From Curtobacterium flaccumfaciens UCD-AKU (GTDB lineage Bacteria; Actinomycetota; Actinomycetes; Actinomycetales; Microbacteriaceae), in assembly GCF_000349565.1 (NCBI RefSeq), contig NZ_KB714610.1, positions 83,280-147,279 on the forward strand: a stretch of 64,000 nucleotides of DNA, in the 5' to 3' direction. The notes under the pieces were generated by a model. That model worked only from the letters and a program-made list of their open reading frames with translations. It had not been told where the DNA came from and ran no database searches. The position numbers and the translations under genes were made by a program. Below, in pieces: positions 1 to 6,938 of this stretch. Position 1 is the first letter of the stretch; each line of letters opens with the position of its first letter.

Positions 1-257
1 CCCCCGACCTCGACGAGCGGCTCGCTCGGGCGGCGGAGTTCTGCCGCGCCTACGCCCTCGACGACCGCTCCCGCGGAGTCCTCGCTGAGACGATGATCGC
101 GTCCCTGGTCGCCCTCGTCACGACGATCGAGCACGAAGCCGCGGCCGGCAACCCGAAGTTCGTCAGCGACCTGCAGCACGGCCACGCCGACCTGTACCGC
201 GCCGACGTCGCCTACCTGGAGCAGCACGCAGCAGCCATCACCGCCGCCGTCGCGTGA
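1..257 (+). CDS. C-terminal fragment, possible phosphotransferase (kinase-fold) protein
   Basis: An open frame enters from the left edge and stops with TGA at 255-257, leaving the last 84 residues of a protein whose start lies outside the window. The visible part is a helical, Ala/Asp/Glu/Arg-rich tail. Its pattern (an AEFCRAYALDDR-like helix, then MIASLVALVTTIEHEA, then a final helix) resembles the C-terminal helical lobe of aminoglycoside-phosphotransferase-like proteins in actinobacteria. The catalytic HGD and D..W motifs would lie upstream, so the function cannot be confirmed here. Codon usage is typical of the window, and a 119-bp gap separates it from the next gene. Confidence 0.45.
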   Translation, partial: PDLDERLARAAEFCRAYALDDRSRGVLAETMIASLVALVTTIEHEAAAGNPKFVSDLQHGHADLYRADVAYLEQHAAAITAAVA

Positions 258-361
258 CCACCGGCACGGCCGATCCGCCGCTGGCGCGTTGGTGCAGGAC
301 CAGCGGCACGGGCCCAGACCGTACCCAGCAACCATGCGGCGGACTCCGACACTGCCTCCGG

Positions 362-367
362 TAATGT
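362..367 (+). promoter_or_regulatory. Candidate -10 box (TAATGT) for the DnaJ-domain gene
   Basis: TAATGT lies 9 nt upstream of the ATG at 377. No convincing Shine-Dalgarno sequence sits between them, which suggests a very short leader or a leaderless transcript. I see no clear -35 element. Confidence 0.3.
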
Positions 368-376
368 CGCAGGGCC

Positions 377-1315
377 ATGACGGACAGCCCGGCCGACGCC
401 ACCCCCTACGAAGTCCTCGGCGTCCCCGCGACGGCTGACGACGAAGCGCTCCGCCGCGCCTACCGGCGGGCGGCCCGCGAGACGCACCCCGACCTCGGCG
501 GCGACGCCCAGCGCTTCCGCCAGGTCCAGCTCGCATGGGAGCGCATCGGCACGCCGGCAGCCCGGCGCGCGTACGACATCGGGTCCCGCGCGTACGGCGC
601 GTCCGGTCCGTCCGGGGCGACCGCCGGCAGGGGTGACACCGGTCGCGACGCCTACGCGCCCCCGGCAGCGCGTCGCGACACACGCCCCCGGGCCCGGTCC
701 CACGGACACCCCGGCGGTCGGTCACGCGAGGTCTTCCTGCAGGCCGAGCGCGAGTGGGTCGGCCTCGGCGACCCCATCGAGGACCCCTACGACCCCACCC
801 TCATCCGCTCCGCGCCCCGCCACATCCGGCGGCTGCTCGCCGAGGCCCTGGCCGAAGAGGCGACCGCCTTGATCGTCTCCGACATGGGGATCGGCGTCAC
901 GGTGTGGCACGACCTCGACGCCGGGGCCGAGGGCAAGCTCGACCACGCCGTCCTGACCCCGAGCGGACTCTGGGCCGTCGAGTCCATCGACTGGGGTGCG
1001 CCGGTCCACGTCGAGCACGGCGAGATCGTCGGCGAGACGCTCGCACCGGGGGAGCGACCCGTCAAGGAACTCGTCCGCGCCGCCCGTGCCGTGCAGAAGC
1101 AGACCCGGGTGCGGTTCTCCGGCCGGCTGCTCGTCGTGCCGGACACCGCCGTCACCGAGGACGTGCAGCTCGTCGGCTCCCCGAAGAAGCCCACGGCGCT
1201 CGTCGTCCGCCGGAGCGCGCTGCCCCAGGTGCTGAACGGCGTCTGGTCGCCGGTCGGTTCGGTCGACGTGTTCGAGATCCGCGACCGTCTGCAGCAGACC
1301 GTCCGCTTCGTCTGA
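377..1315 (+). CDS. DnaJ-domain protein fused to a NERD-like domain
   Basis: This 312-residue protein opens with a J domain (about residues 10-68) that contains the diagnostic HPD tripeptide at 37-39, so it should stimulate an Hsp70 (DnaK) partner. It lacks the Gly/Phe-rich and zinc-finger regions of DnaJ. After a low-complexity linker (about 70-118), the C-terminal half resembles a NERD (nuclease-related) domain: an LDHAVLTPSGLWAVES-like core is followed by a GEIVGETLAPGERPV loop and a final beta region. In active NERD domains an E-x-K pair is expected; here Glu202 is present but the Lys position is Ile204, so nuclease activity is doubtful. The NERD call is inferred from pattern; the J domain is clear. 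The gene is monocistronic, with a likely leaderless or short-leader start. Confidence 0.75.
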   Translation: MTDSPADATPYEVLGVPATADDEALRRAYRRAARETHPDLGGDAQRFRQVQLAWERIGTPAARRAYDIGSRAYGASGPSGATAGRGDTGRDAYAPPAARRDTRPRARSHGHPGGRSREVFLQAEREWVGLGDPIEDPYDPTLIRSAPRHIRRLLAEALAEEATALIVSDMGIGVTVWHDLDAGAEGKLDHAVLTPSGLWAVESIDWGAPVHVEHGEIVGETLAPGERPVKELVRAARAVQKQTRVRFSGRLLVVPDTAVTEDVQLVGSPKKPTALVVRRSALPQVLNGVWSPVGSVDVFEIRDRLQQTVRFV

Positions 1316-1369
1316 CCCCCGACCGCTGGCCCCGACCCCGGGTTCCGACCGTCACCGTCCGACGCGTCG

Positions 1370-1375
1370 TACGAT
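1370..1375 (+). promoter_or_regulatory. Candidate leaderless -10 box (TACGAT)
   Basis: TACGAT is followed by 6 nt and then the ATG at 1382, placing the expected transcription start on or next to the start codon. There is no Shine-Dalgarno sequence, consistent with leaderless translation, which is common in actinobacteria. Confidence 0.35.
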
Positions 1376-1381
1376 CACGGC

Positions 1382-1759
1382 ATGCGCGAAGAGGTCGTCG
1401 TCGTGGTCGGCGGGTGGGAGCACGACTGCTGCGGGCCCGCGTACGAACGGGAGACCACGGCGGCCTTCTCCGCGTACGGCAGGACGCCGCGGTTCGCCGA
1501 GTCCCGGCACCACGACGACCCGTTCGGCATCACGCAGTTCCGTGGTCGGGTGGCCGACCTGTTCGTCATCGCCGAGGACGGCACCCGCATCCCCGTCCAC
1601 CGCGTCCCGTCCGGTCGTGCGCTGGGCGGATCGGACCCGGACGACGACGGGCACCTCGAGGCCCCGTGGACCGGAGAACGGATCGAGGTCGAGTCCGACA
1701 CGTTCGAGATCGTGGTCGATGTCTACGTGCCCGGGTCCGGGTCCGGGAAGCGTCAGTAG
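1382..1759 (+). CDS. Conserved hypothetical protein, possibly DUF6578-like
   Basis: This 125-residue acidic protein begins with a beta strand rich in valine followed by GWEHDCCG. That W-x3-CCG start, the His/Asp-rich HHDDPFG segment and the later beta strands resemble the actinobacterial DUF6578 family, whose function is unknown. The assignment is from memory of the pattern and is tentative. There is no signal peptide or membrane segment. Its stop codon overlaps the stop of the convergent S4-domain gene by 7 bp (1753-1759), so the two share a 3' junction and may be mutually limited by convergent transcription. Confidence 0.6.
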   Translation: MREEVVVVVGGWEHDCCGPAYERETTAAFSAYGRTPRFAESRHHDDPFGITQFRGRVADLFVIAEDGTRIPVHRVPSGRALGGSDPDDDGHLEAPWTGERIEVESDTFEIVVDVYVPGSGSGKRQ

Positions 1760-2115
1760 CCGCGGAGCTTCTCGAGGTCGCGGCGCTCCCGCTTGCTCGG
1801 CCGTCCGGCACCGCGCTCCCGCATCGGGACGAACCCGGCCTCTTCCTTCGACAGCCGCGGCGGGGTCTTGTCCTCGAAGTGCTTCGCTGCCTCGGGGGCG
1901 CTCGTGCGCTTCAGGATGATGCCCGTCACCATGACGATCCGGTCGAAGCCGTTCTGCCGCACCCGCACCTCGTCGCCGGGACCGATCGGCTGCGCCGGCT
2001 TCGCGCGTTCCCCGTTCACCCGGACGTGACCGGCCTTGCACGCGGCGGTCGCGGCCGACCGGGTCTTCGTGATCCGGACGGCCCAGATCCAACTGTCGAC
2101 CCGGGCCTTCTCCAT
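1753..2115 (-). CDS. hslR: RNA-binding S4-domain protein (Hsp15/HslR type)
   Basis: This 120-residue basic protein has an S4 RNA-binding fold over about residues 4-70 (VDSWIWAVRITKTRSAA, then GHVRVNGERAKPAQPIGPGDEV). The Arg/Lys-rich C-terminal tail (RPSKRERRDLEK) is typical of Hsp15. Family members bind stalled 50S subunits carrying nascent chain-tRNA and assist ribosome rescue. The ATG at 2115 was chosen because it gives the usual family length; the frame stays open much further upstream only because the neighbouring 129-bp repeats have no stops. It is divergent from the small SH3-like gene at 2149, with 33 bp between the starts, so promoters must overlap. Confidence 0.85.
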   Translation of the reverse strand: MEKARVDSWIWAVRITKTRSAATAACKAGHVRVNGERAKPAQPIGPGDEVRVRQNGFDRIVMVTGIILKRTSAPEAAKHFEDKTPPRLSKEEAGFVPMRERGAGRPSKRERRDLEKLRGY

Positions 2116-2148
2116 GCCGACACTATAGGCGGCCCGTACCCTGGGGCG

Positions 2149-2406
2149 GTGCAGGCGGACGAACAGGCGGCCATCGCGCGGGCCCGTGCGCTCGGAGTGC
2201 TCCGCGACGCCGCCATCGGGGACCGCCTGGTGGTCCGCGCACACCACGGGGACGGCGCGCAGGACGCGCTCGGGGACCTGGTGACCCGGACGTCCGACGC
2301 CGTGACGATCTCGACCCGCCGGGGCCCGGTCGAGGTCCGGCTCGTCGACGTCGTCGCCGCAAAGCCCGTCCCGCCGCCCCCACCCGCGCGACCCGCGCGG
2401 CGCTGA
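2149..2406 (+). CDS. Small SH3-like (Rv0428c-type N-terminal) domain protein
   Basis: A GTG at 2149 gives an 85-residue protein: a short helix (DEQAAIARARALGVL) followed by a compact beta domain containing GDRLVVRAHHGDGAQDALGD, TRTSDAVTI and STRRGPVEVRLVDVVAAKPV, then a Pro/Arg tail. This matches the small SH3-like module that precedes the acetyltransferase domain in actinobacterial Rv0428c-type proteins (the VAAKPVPP ending is characteristic). Here the module stands alone with no GNAT domain. The function is unknown; a binding or regulatory role is plausible. The true start could lie at another GTG in the same frame, but upstream sequence overlaps the divergent S4 gene. Confidence 0.6.
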   Translation: MQADEQAAIARARALGVLRDAAIGDRLVVRAHHGDGAQDALGDLVTRTSDAVTISTRRGPVEVRLVDVVAAKPVPPPPPARPARR

Positions 2407-2423
2407 CGCGCTCGGCTCGCGCC

Positions 2424-2926
2424 GTGCTGGATTCGCGGAGCGGGGGTTGCACGGTGCGGACTTCGTCGGTGGGTGCGCCGTCGGGGGCTCGGTGCGGGGT
2501 TGTGGTGCTGCACGGAGCCACCAGCCTCGCACGGTGTGGCGCGGCCGGCACCGTGCTGGATTCGCGGAGCCGGGGTTGCACGGTGCGGACGTCGTCGGCG
2601 GGTGCGCGGCCGGAGGCTCGGTGCGGGGTTGTGGTGCTGCACGGAGCCACCAGCTCCGCACGGTGTGGCGCGGCCGGCACCGTGCTGGATTCGCGGAGCC
2701 GGGGTTGCACGGTGCGGACGTCATCGGCGGGTGCGTGGCCGGGGGCTCGGTGCGGGGTTGTGGTGCTGCACGGAGCCACCAGCTCCGCACGGTGTGGCGC
2801 GGCCGGCACCGTGCGGGATTCGCGGAGCCGGGGTCGCACGGTGCGGACTTCGTCGGTGGGTGCGTGGCCGGAGGCTCGGTGCGGGGTTGTGGTGCTGCAC
2901 GGAGCCACCAGCCTCGCACCAGCTGA
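2424..2926 (+). repeat. 129-bp tandem repeat array, about 4 copies
   Basis: Copies begin at 2424, 2553, 2682 and 2811 with the conserved opening GTGCTGGATTCGCGGAGC, an exact 129-bp period and only scattered substitutions; the fourth is truncated at about 2926. Because 129 is divisible by three and the unit contains no stop in several frames, long spurious open frames run through it on both strands. The predicted peptides are Cys/Arg/Gly-rich and unlike real proteins, so I treat the array as non-coding. It fills most of the 637-bp gap between 2406 and 3044; the tail (2927-3000) has decayed fragments such as CTCGCACCGTGCGAACC. Confidence 0.85.
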
Positions 2927-3031
2927 CGAGCCTCGCACCGTGCGAACCAGCACCTCCGTGCGAACCCGACGCACCGCGCCCAGCCCCGCCCACCCCGGCG
3001 AGCCGCAGGCCCCCACGCCCCGCTCCCGACA

Positions 3032-3037
3032 TACGCT
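3032..3037 (+). promoter_or_regulatory. Candidate leaderless -10 box (TACGCT)
   Basis: TACGCT is followed by exactly 6 nt before the ATG at 3044, the geometry of a leaderless actinobacterial promoter, and there is no Shine-Dalgarno sequence. This supports the chosen start of the downstream gene. Confidence 0.4.
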
Positions 3038-3043
3038 CATCCC

Positions 3044-4201
3044 ATGGCAGTCCCCGTCCCGCTCGGCACCGAGGACCGCACCGCCCGCCTCACCCTCCGC
3101 CGCCCGGACTCCTGGCGCCGCGAGGACGCAGCCCAGGCGGACCTGCGCGTCACCGGCGACGACGTCGTCCTCACCGTCCGATCCCGTCCCAGCGACCGCG
3201 CGATCGGTGACGAGAACACCGGTCTGCTCGCACGGCTGCCCGGCTCCGTCGAGGGGCTGCTGCTCGTCGGCTGCGACCCCTGGACGGCCGCAGGTGCCCC
3301 GGCTCGGCTCGTCGAGTACGTCCGGCCCGACGAACACGGCGACGTCGCCGGCACCCACCTGCTCTTCGTCACCGGTCGGCACCGCGTCGACCTGACGATC
3401 GAACGCCCGCTCGCCCGGCTGCTCGAGACCGACGACCTGGTGCTCGCAGTCCTCGAGAGCGTCCGCGCCACCGAGACGGTCCCGGTCCGCCCCGAGCGTG
3501 ACCTCGAACACCTGCCGGCCCCCGCCCCGGCACCGTCGCTCGACGGCCCCCGGCTCAGCGCGAACGCGATCGGCACCCTGCGGAGCCTCGCCGGACGCCG
3601 GTGGAACCCGACGCTCCTCCGCACCGCCGCGGGCCGCGAACTCATCGAGGCGGGCCTCGTCGGCCGGCTCGGCACCCTGCCGGAGTCGACCCAGACCCTC
3701 CTCGAGCCCTGGCAGGGCGATGCCCAGCCGGTCACGCTGGAACAGCACCTGCCCGACGGGGGCGAGTCGCGCCTCCAGGCGTGGTCGCAGACCGTCGTCG
3801 ACGGGACCGACGCGGCGGGCGCCGTGGTCGCCTCCGTCACGCCGGACCGGGCCGTTGCGCTGCTGGCCGGGAGGCTCGGCATCGGTCCGACGTGGACCTT
3901 CCCGTTCCGCACGGGGTCGCTCCCAGGGCACCTGCTCGGCCGCAAGCTGGCCGGCGGTCCGGACGTGCCGGACCTGCCGGAGGCCCTGGCCGAGGCCGAC
4001 CCGCGCCTCGCGCGGTTCTGGGCCGCGCCGTGGACGGTCTCGTACCTGCGTCGACCGGGCAAGCCGAAACCGGTCACGATCGTGCGGGCCGAGGGACACG
4101 GGTTCGCGCGCGTGGGGACGACGAAGGCCGGGGAGACCGCCTTCCGGACGGACTCCCCGGCGAACGTGTACCGGTCGGTGGTGCGGGCGCTGCTGGGCTG
4201 A
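3044..4201 (+). CDS. Unrecognised 385-residue soluble protein
   Basis: I do not recognise this protein. It has no signal peptide or membrane helix. Two parts are visible: an N-terminal beta-rich region of about 150 residues (TARLTLRRPDSW, ADLRVTGDDVVLTVRSRPSDRA) and, after a Pro/Ala linker near residue 160 (PAPAPAPS), an alpha/beta C-terminal region with LSANAIGTLRSLAGRRW and a final Arg/Lys-rich strand segment. The C-terminal arrangement faintly recalls EspG-like or lipoprotein-domain proteins of actinobacteria, but not enough to name it. Composition and codon bias match the neighbours, so it is a genuine resident gene. It is convergent with the protease gene 19 bp downstream. Confidence 0.6.
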   Translation: MAVPVPLGTEDRTARLTLRRPDSWRREDAAQADLRVTGDDVVLTVRSRPSDRAIGDENTGLLARLPGSVEGLLLVGCDPWTAAGAPARLVEYVRPDEHGDVAGTHLLFVTGRHRVDLTIERPLARLLETDDLVLAVLESVRATETVPVRPERDLEHLPAPAPAPSLDGPRLSANAIGTLRSLAGRRWNPTLLRTAAGRELIEAGLVGRLGTLPESTQTLLEPWQGDAQPVTLEQHLPDGGESRLQAWSQTVVDGTDAAGAVVASVTPDRAVALLAGRLGIGPTWTFPFRTGSLPGHLLGRKLAGGPDVPDLPEALAEADPRLARFWAAPWTVSYLRRPGKPKPVTIVRAEGHGFARVGTTKAGETAFRTDSPANVYRSVVRALLG

Positions 4202-4220
4202 GCGCGCCCGGGTTCTGCCG

Positions 4221-5744
4221 CTACGCGGCGGGGCCGGCGGTCAGGGTGATCGTGACCGTCTTCGCGGTGCCGGCGCTGTCGGTGTACCGGACGCTGACCT
4301 TGTCGCCCACCGAGTGCGACTGCACGACCTTGGTCAGCTGGTCCGAGCTCGTGACCGCGGTGCCGTCGAGGCTCGTGATCGTGTCACCCGCACCGAGGCC
4401 GGCGCTGGCGGCACCGGAGCCCTCGACCGTGCCGGCGACCGGGACGCCGCCCGTGGTGGTGGCGGTGTTGCTGACCTCGACGCCGAGGAACGCGGGCAGC
4501 CCGATGGTGATCGTGCTCGACGACTCCCCGGCGAGGATCTTCTGGGCGATCGTCTTCGCGGTGCTGATCGGGATGGCGTAGCCGGTGACGTCGGCCGTGC
4601 CCGAGGACGCCGCCGTGGCCATGCCGACGACCTCGCCCTCGCTGTCCAGGACCGGCCCGCCGGAGTCACCGGAGACGATGTCCGCCGAGATCTCGAGCAG
4701 GCCGCTCAGCGACTCGGTGCCGGTGCCGGACTCGCTCTGCACCTGGATGTCCTGGTCGGTCGCCGTGACGGTGCCCTCGGCGGAGACGAGGTTGCCGGTG
4801 CCCTCGGCGTTGCCGACGTCCTTCACGGTGTCACCGGTGCTCGGCTCGCCGTCGTCGTCGAGCGTGACCGTGGACAGCCCGGAGGCGTTCTCGAGCTTCA
4901 GCACGGCGACGTCGTTCGTGGCGTCGGCCCCGACCACGTCGGCCTTGTACTGCTTGCCGGTGGTCTCGTCGGTGACGGTGATGCTCGTCGCGCCCTGGAT
5001 CACGTGGTTGTTCGTCAGGATCGTGCCGTCGGAGGTCAGGACCATGCCGGTGCCGGCCGCCTGTGACGACTCGTCGTAGTTCAGGACGGTGTTGATGGTC
5101 ACGACGCCCTTCTTGTCGGCGGCCGTCGCCGCAGTGGCGGGGGACTGCGTGCTCGTCCCACTGCCGTCGCTGCTGCCGTCGGTGCCGCTGCCGCTGCCGC
5201 TGCCGTCGCCGGGCACCGTGAAGCCGTTCGTGCCGTCGCTGCTGCTGCCGGTACCGGTGCCGGTGCCGGGCAGCGTGGTGGTGCCCTGCGACTGGCTCGA
5301 CGTGGTGGTGGTGCCCTGCGAGGACAGTCCGAGTGCGGTGCCGCCCGCAGCGCCGACGATCGCGAGGGCGGCGATGCCGGAGCCGATCATCAGCCCGAGC
5401 CGGCGGGGGCGCTTCGTCAGACCGGGGTGGTTCGCGGCGCCGGAGTGGGTCGCGGCACCGTAGTGGTTCGCGGTCGCCGCCGAGGAGGCCCAGGCGTGGT
5501 TCGCGCCGGCGAGGGCGGGGCTGCCGATCAGGTAGGGGCCGCGGCCGTCGGGCGTGTAGGCGTAGGGGCCGGTGCCGTCCGGGCCGTACAGGTACGGGCC
5601 GGATCCGTCGAACGCGTACGCCGGGCGCAGGGAAGCCGGGTCGGCGTGCGGTGCCTCCCAGTGCATCCCGGGAGCCTGCTGCTGCGCGGCGGGGGTGCCG
5701 TTCTCGTCGTGGTCGGCGGCGGCGGGGTTCGGGGTCTCGTTCAT
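4221..5744 (-). CDS. htrA: Membrane-anchored HtrA/DegP-type serine protease with PDZ domain
   Basis: This 507-residue protein has a cytoplasmic Gly/Pro/Tyr-rich region, one transmembrane helix (about 115-140), a Ser/Thr/Gly linker, a trypsin-like domain (about 210-400) and a C-terminal PDZ domain (about 405-505). The catalytic triad is visible as His247 (TNNHVIQ), Asp278 (TNDVAVLKL) and Ser361 (SGDSGGPV). It should act outside the membrane on misfolded or regulatory envelope proteins, with the PDZ domain binding substrate C termini. Residues 46-74 contain three tandem 10-residue units of the form DGxGPYxYxP. An SD-like GGAGAGC precedes the ATG at 5744. It is divergent from the iron permease genes. 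Confidence 0.9.
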   Translation of the reverse strand: MNETPNPAAADHDENGTPAAQQQAPGMHWEAPHADPASLRPAYAFDGSGPYLYGPDGTGPYAYTPDGRGPYLIGSPALAGANHAWASSAATANHYGAATHSGAANHPGLTKRPRRLGLMIGSGIAALAIVGAAGGTALGLSSQGTTTTSSQSQGTTTLPGTGTGTGSSSDGTNGFTVPGDGSGSGSGTDGSSDGSGTSTQSPATAATAADKKGVVTINTVLNYDESSQAAGTGMVLTSDGTILTNNHVIQGATSITVTDETTGKQYKADVVGADATNDVAVLKLENASGLSTVTLDDDGEPSTGDTVKDVGNAEGTGNLVSAEGTVTATDQDIQVQSESGTGTESLSGLLEISADIVSGDSGGPVLDSEGEVVGMATAASSGTADVTGYAIPISTAKTIAQKILAGESSSTITIGLPAFLGVEVSNTATTTGGVPVAGTVEGSGAASAGLGAGDTITSLDGTAVTSSDQLTKVVQSHSVGDKVSVRYTDSAGTAKTVTITLTAGPAA

Positions 5745-5884
5745 CGGTGCTCTCCGGTCGTCCCTCGACGGCCCGGTCGGGCGTCGATGGAGACCAGTAC
5801 AGAGGGCTTCCCCATGACGAGCCTATGAACGAACCCTGCGCACGCTCCGGGCTTGCTCGGGGGACGCCGAACAGGGCTCCGGCG

Positions 5885-5903
5885 TTAGGGTGGCCTTACC
5901 TCC
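5885..5903 (+). promoter_or_regulatory. DtxR/IdeR-like iron box directly before the permease start
   Basis: TTAGGGTGGCCTTACCTCC matches the 19-bp DtxR/IdeR consensus (TTAGGTTAGSCTAACCTAA) at about 14 positions and is a dyad. It ends at 5903 and the ATG of the first FecCD permease is at 5904, so a bound iron-loaded repressor would cover the promoter and start. The site includes a possible -10 (TAGGGT). No separate Shine-Dalgarno sequence is present, though ACCTCC is its complement. Function is inferred from motif and context. Confidence 0.6.
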
Positions 5904-6938
5904 ATGCCTCCGTCGACGTCCCCGCCCCCGGCTCCCAGCTCCGTCCCCCGACTCGTCGGTGCGACCGTGCTGGCGGTCGTCGTCCTCGCCGTGGCGTGTG
6001 CCCTGTCGATCGCGTACGGCTCACGGCCGATCCCGCTCGGGACCGTCCTCGACACGGTGCTGCACCCCGGCAGGAACGACGAGATCGGGCTGATCGTCCT
6101 CGGCAACCGCGTGCCGCGCACCGTCGTCGGTCTGCTCGCCGGAGCAGCACTCGGCGTGGCCGGGGCGGTCATGCAGGGCGTGACCCGGAACCCGCTCGCC
6201 GACCCCAGCGTCCTCGGCATCAACTCCGGCGCCACGCTGGCCGTCGTCGCCGGGATCGCGCTCTTCGGCGTCAGCGGGACGGCCGCGTACCTGCCCTTCG
6301 CGTTCGTCGGGGCCGCCTTCGCGGCCCTGCTCGTCTACGGGATCGCGGCCGTCGCCCGGCGCGGGCTCTCTCCCGTCGGGCTCGCCCTCGCCGGAGCCGT
6401 CGTCGCCGCTGCCCTGTCGTCGGTCACCACCGCGGTGCTCGTGACCGACCAGAGCCTGCTCGACCAGCTGCGGTTCTGGCAGGTCGGAGCCCTCGCCGGC
6501 AAGGACCTCGGCACGGCTGGGGTCATCACGGCACCGGTGCTCGTCGGGCTGGTGATCGCGTTCGGCCTCGGTCGGTCGCTCAACACCCTGGCGCTCGGGG
6601 ACGAGCTCGCGGCGTCGCTCGGGCAGCGGGTCGTGCTCGTCCGAGCCGTGGGTGGTCTGGTCGCCGTCCTGCTGGCCGGGTCCGCGGTGGCCGCCGCCGG
6701 GCCGATCGCGTTCGTCGGCCTCGCCGTGCCGCACGCGGTCCGTCGCCTGAGCGGCCCGGACCACCGGTGGACCATCCTGCTGTCGGCGATCGTCGCCCCC
6801 GCACTCCTGCTCGTGGCGGACGTCATCGGCCGCGTCGTCGCGTACCCGGGGGAGCTGCAGGTCGGCATCGTCACGGCACTCATCGGGGCGCCGGTGTTCA
6901 TCGCGCTCGTGCGGTCGAGGGCGGTGCGGGGACTGTGA
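5904..6938 (+). CDS. FecCD-family iron-siderophore ABC transporter permease
   Basis: This 344-residue polytopic protein of the BtuC/FecCD family has about nine or ten hydrophobic segments. Family features are visible: RVPRTVVGLLAGAALGVAGA, the MQGVTRNPLADPSVLGINSG signature, LGDELAASLGQRV (the coupling-helix region that contacts the ATPase) and GPIAFVGLAVPHAVR near the C terminus. It would form one half of the membrane channel for ferric-siderophore uptake. The iron box abutting its start supports an iron role rather than vitamin B12. The next permease overlaps it by 4 bp (GTGA), so the two are translationally coupled. Confidence 0.92.
   Translation: MPPSTSPPPAPSSVPRLVGATVLAVVVLAVACALSIAYGSRPIPLGTVLDTVLHPGRNDEIGLIVLGNRVPRTVVGLLAGAALGVAGAVMQGVTRNPLADPSVLGINSGATLAVVAGIALFGVSGTAAYLPFAFVGAAFAALLVYGIAAVARRGLSPVGLALAGAVVAAALSSVTTAVLVTDQSLLDQLRFWQVGALAGKDLGTAGVITAPVLVGLVIAFGLGRSLNTLALGDELAASLGQRVVLVRAVGGLVAVLLAGSAVAAAGPIAFVGLAVPHAVRRLSGPDHRWTILLSAIVAPALLLVADVIGRVVAYPGELQVGIVTALIGAPVFIALVRSRAVRGL

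Noticed and set aside
754..2148. Long open frame running across the DnaJ gene, the DUF6578-like gene and into the SH3-like protein
   Set aside because: It is antisense or out of frame with better genes and Arg/Pro-rich in the way typical of GC-rich shadow frames; only the segment after 2149 looks protein-like.
2424..2926. CRISPR array
   Set aside because: The units are 129 bp of near-identical sequence with no short repeat/unique spacer alternation, and no cas genes are present.
2424..3395. 323-codon frame through the 129-bp array
   Set aside because: It is open because the repeat period is divisible by three and lacks stops; composition is Cys/Arg/Ser-rich and it overlaps the start of the gene at 3044 out of frame.
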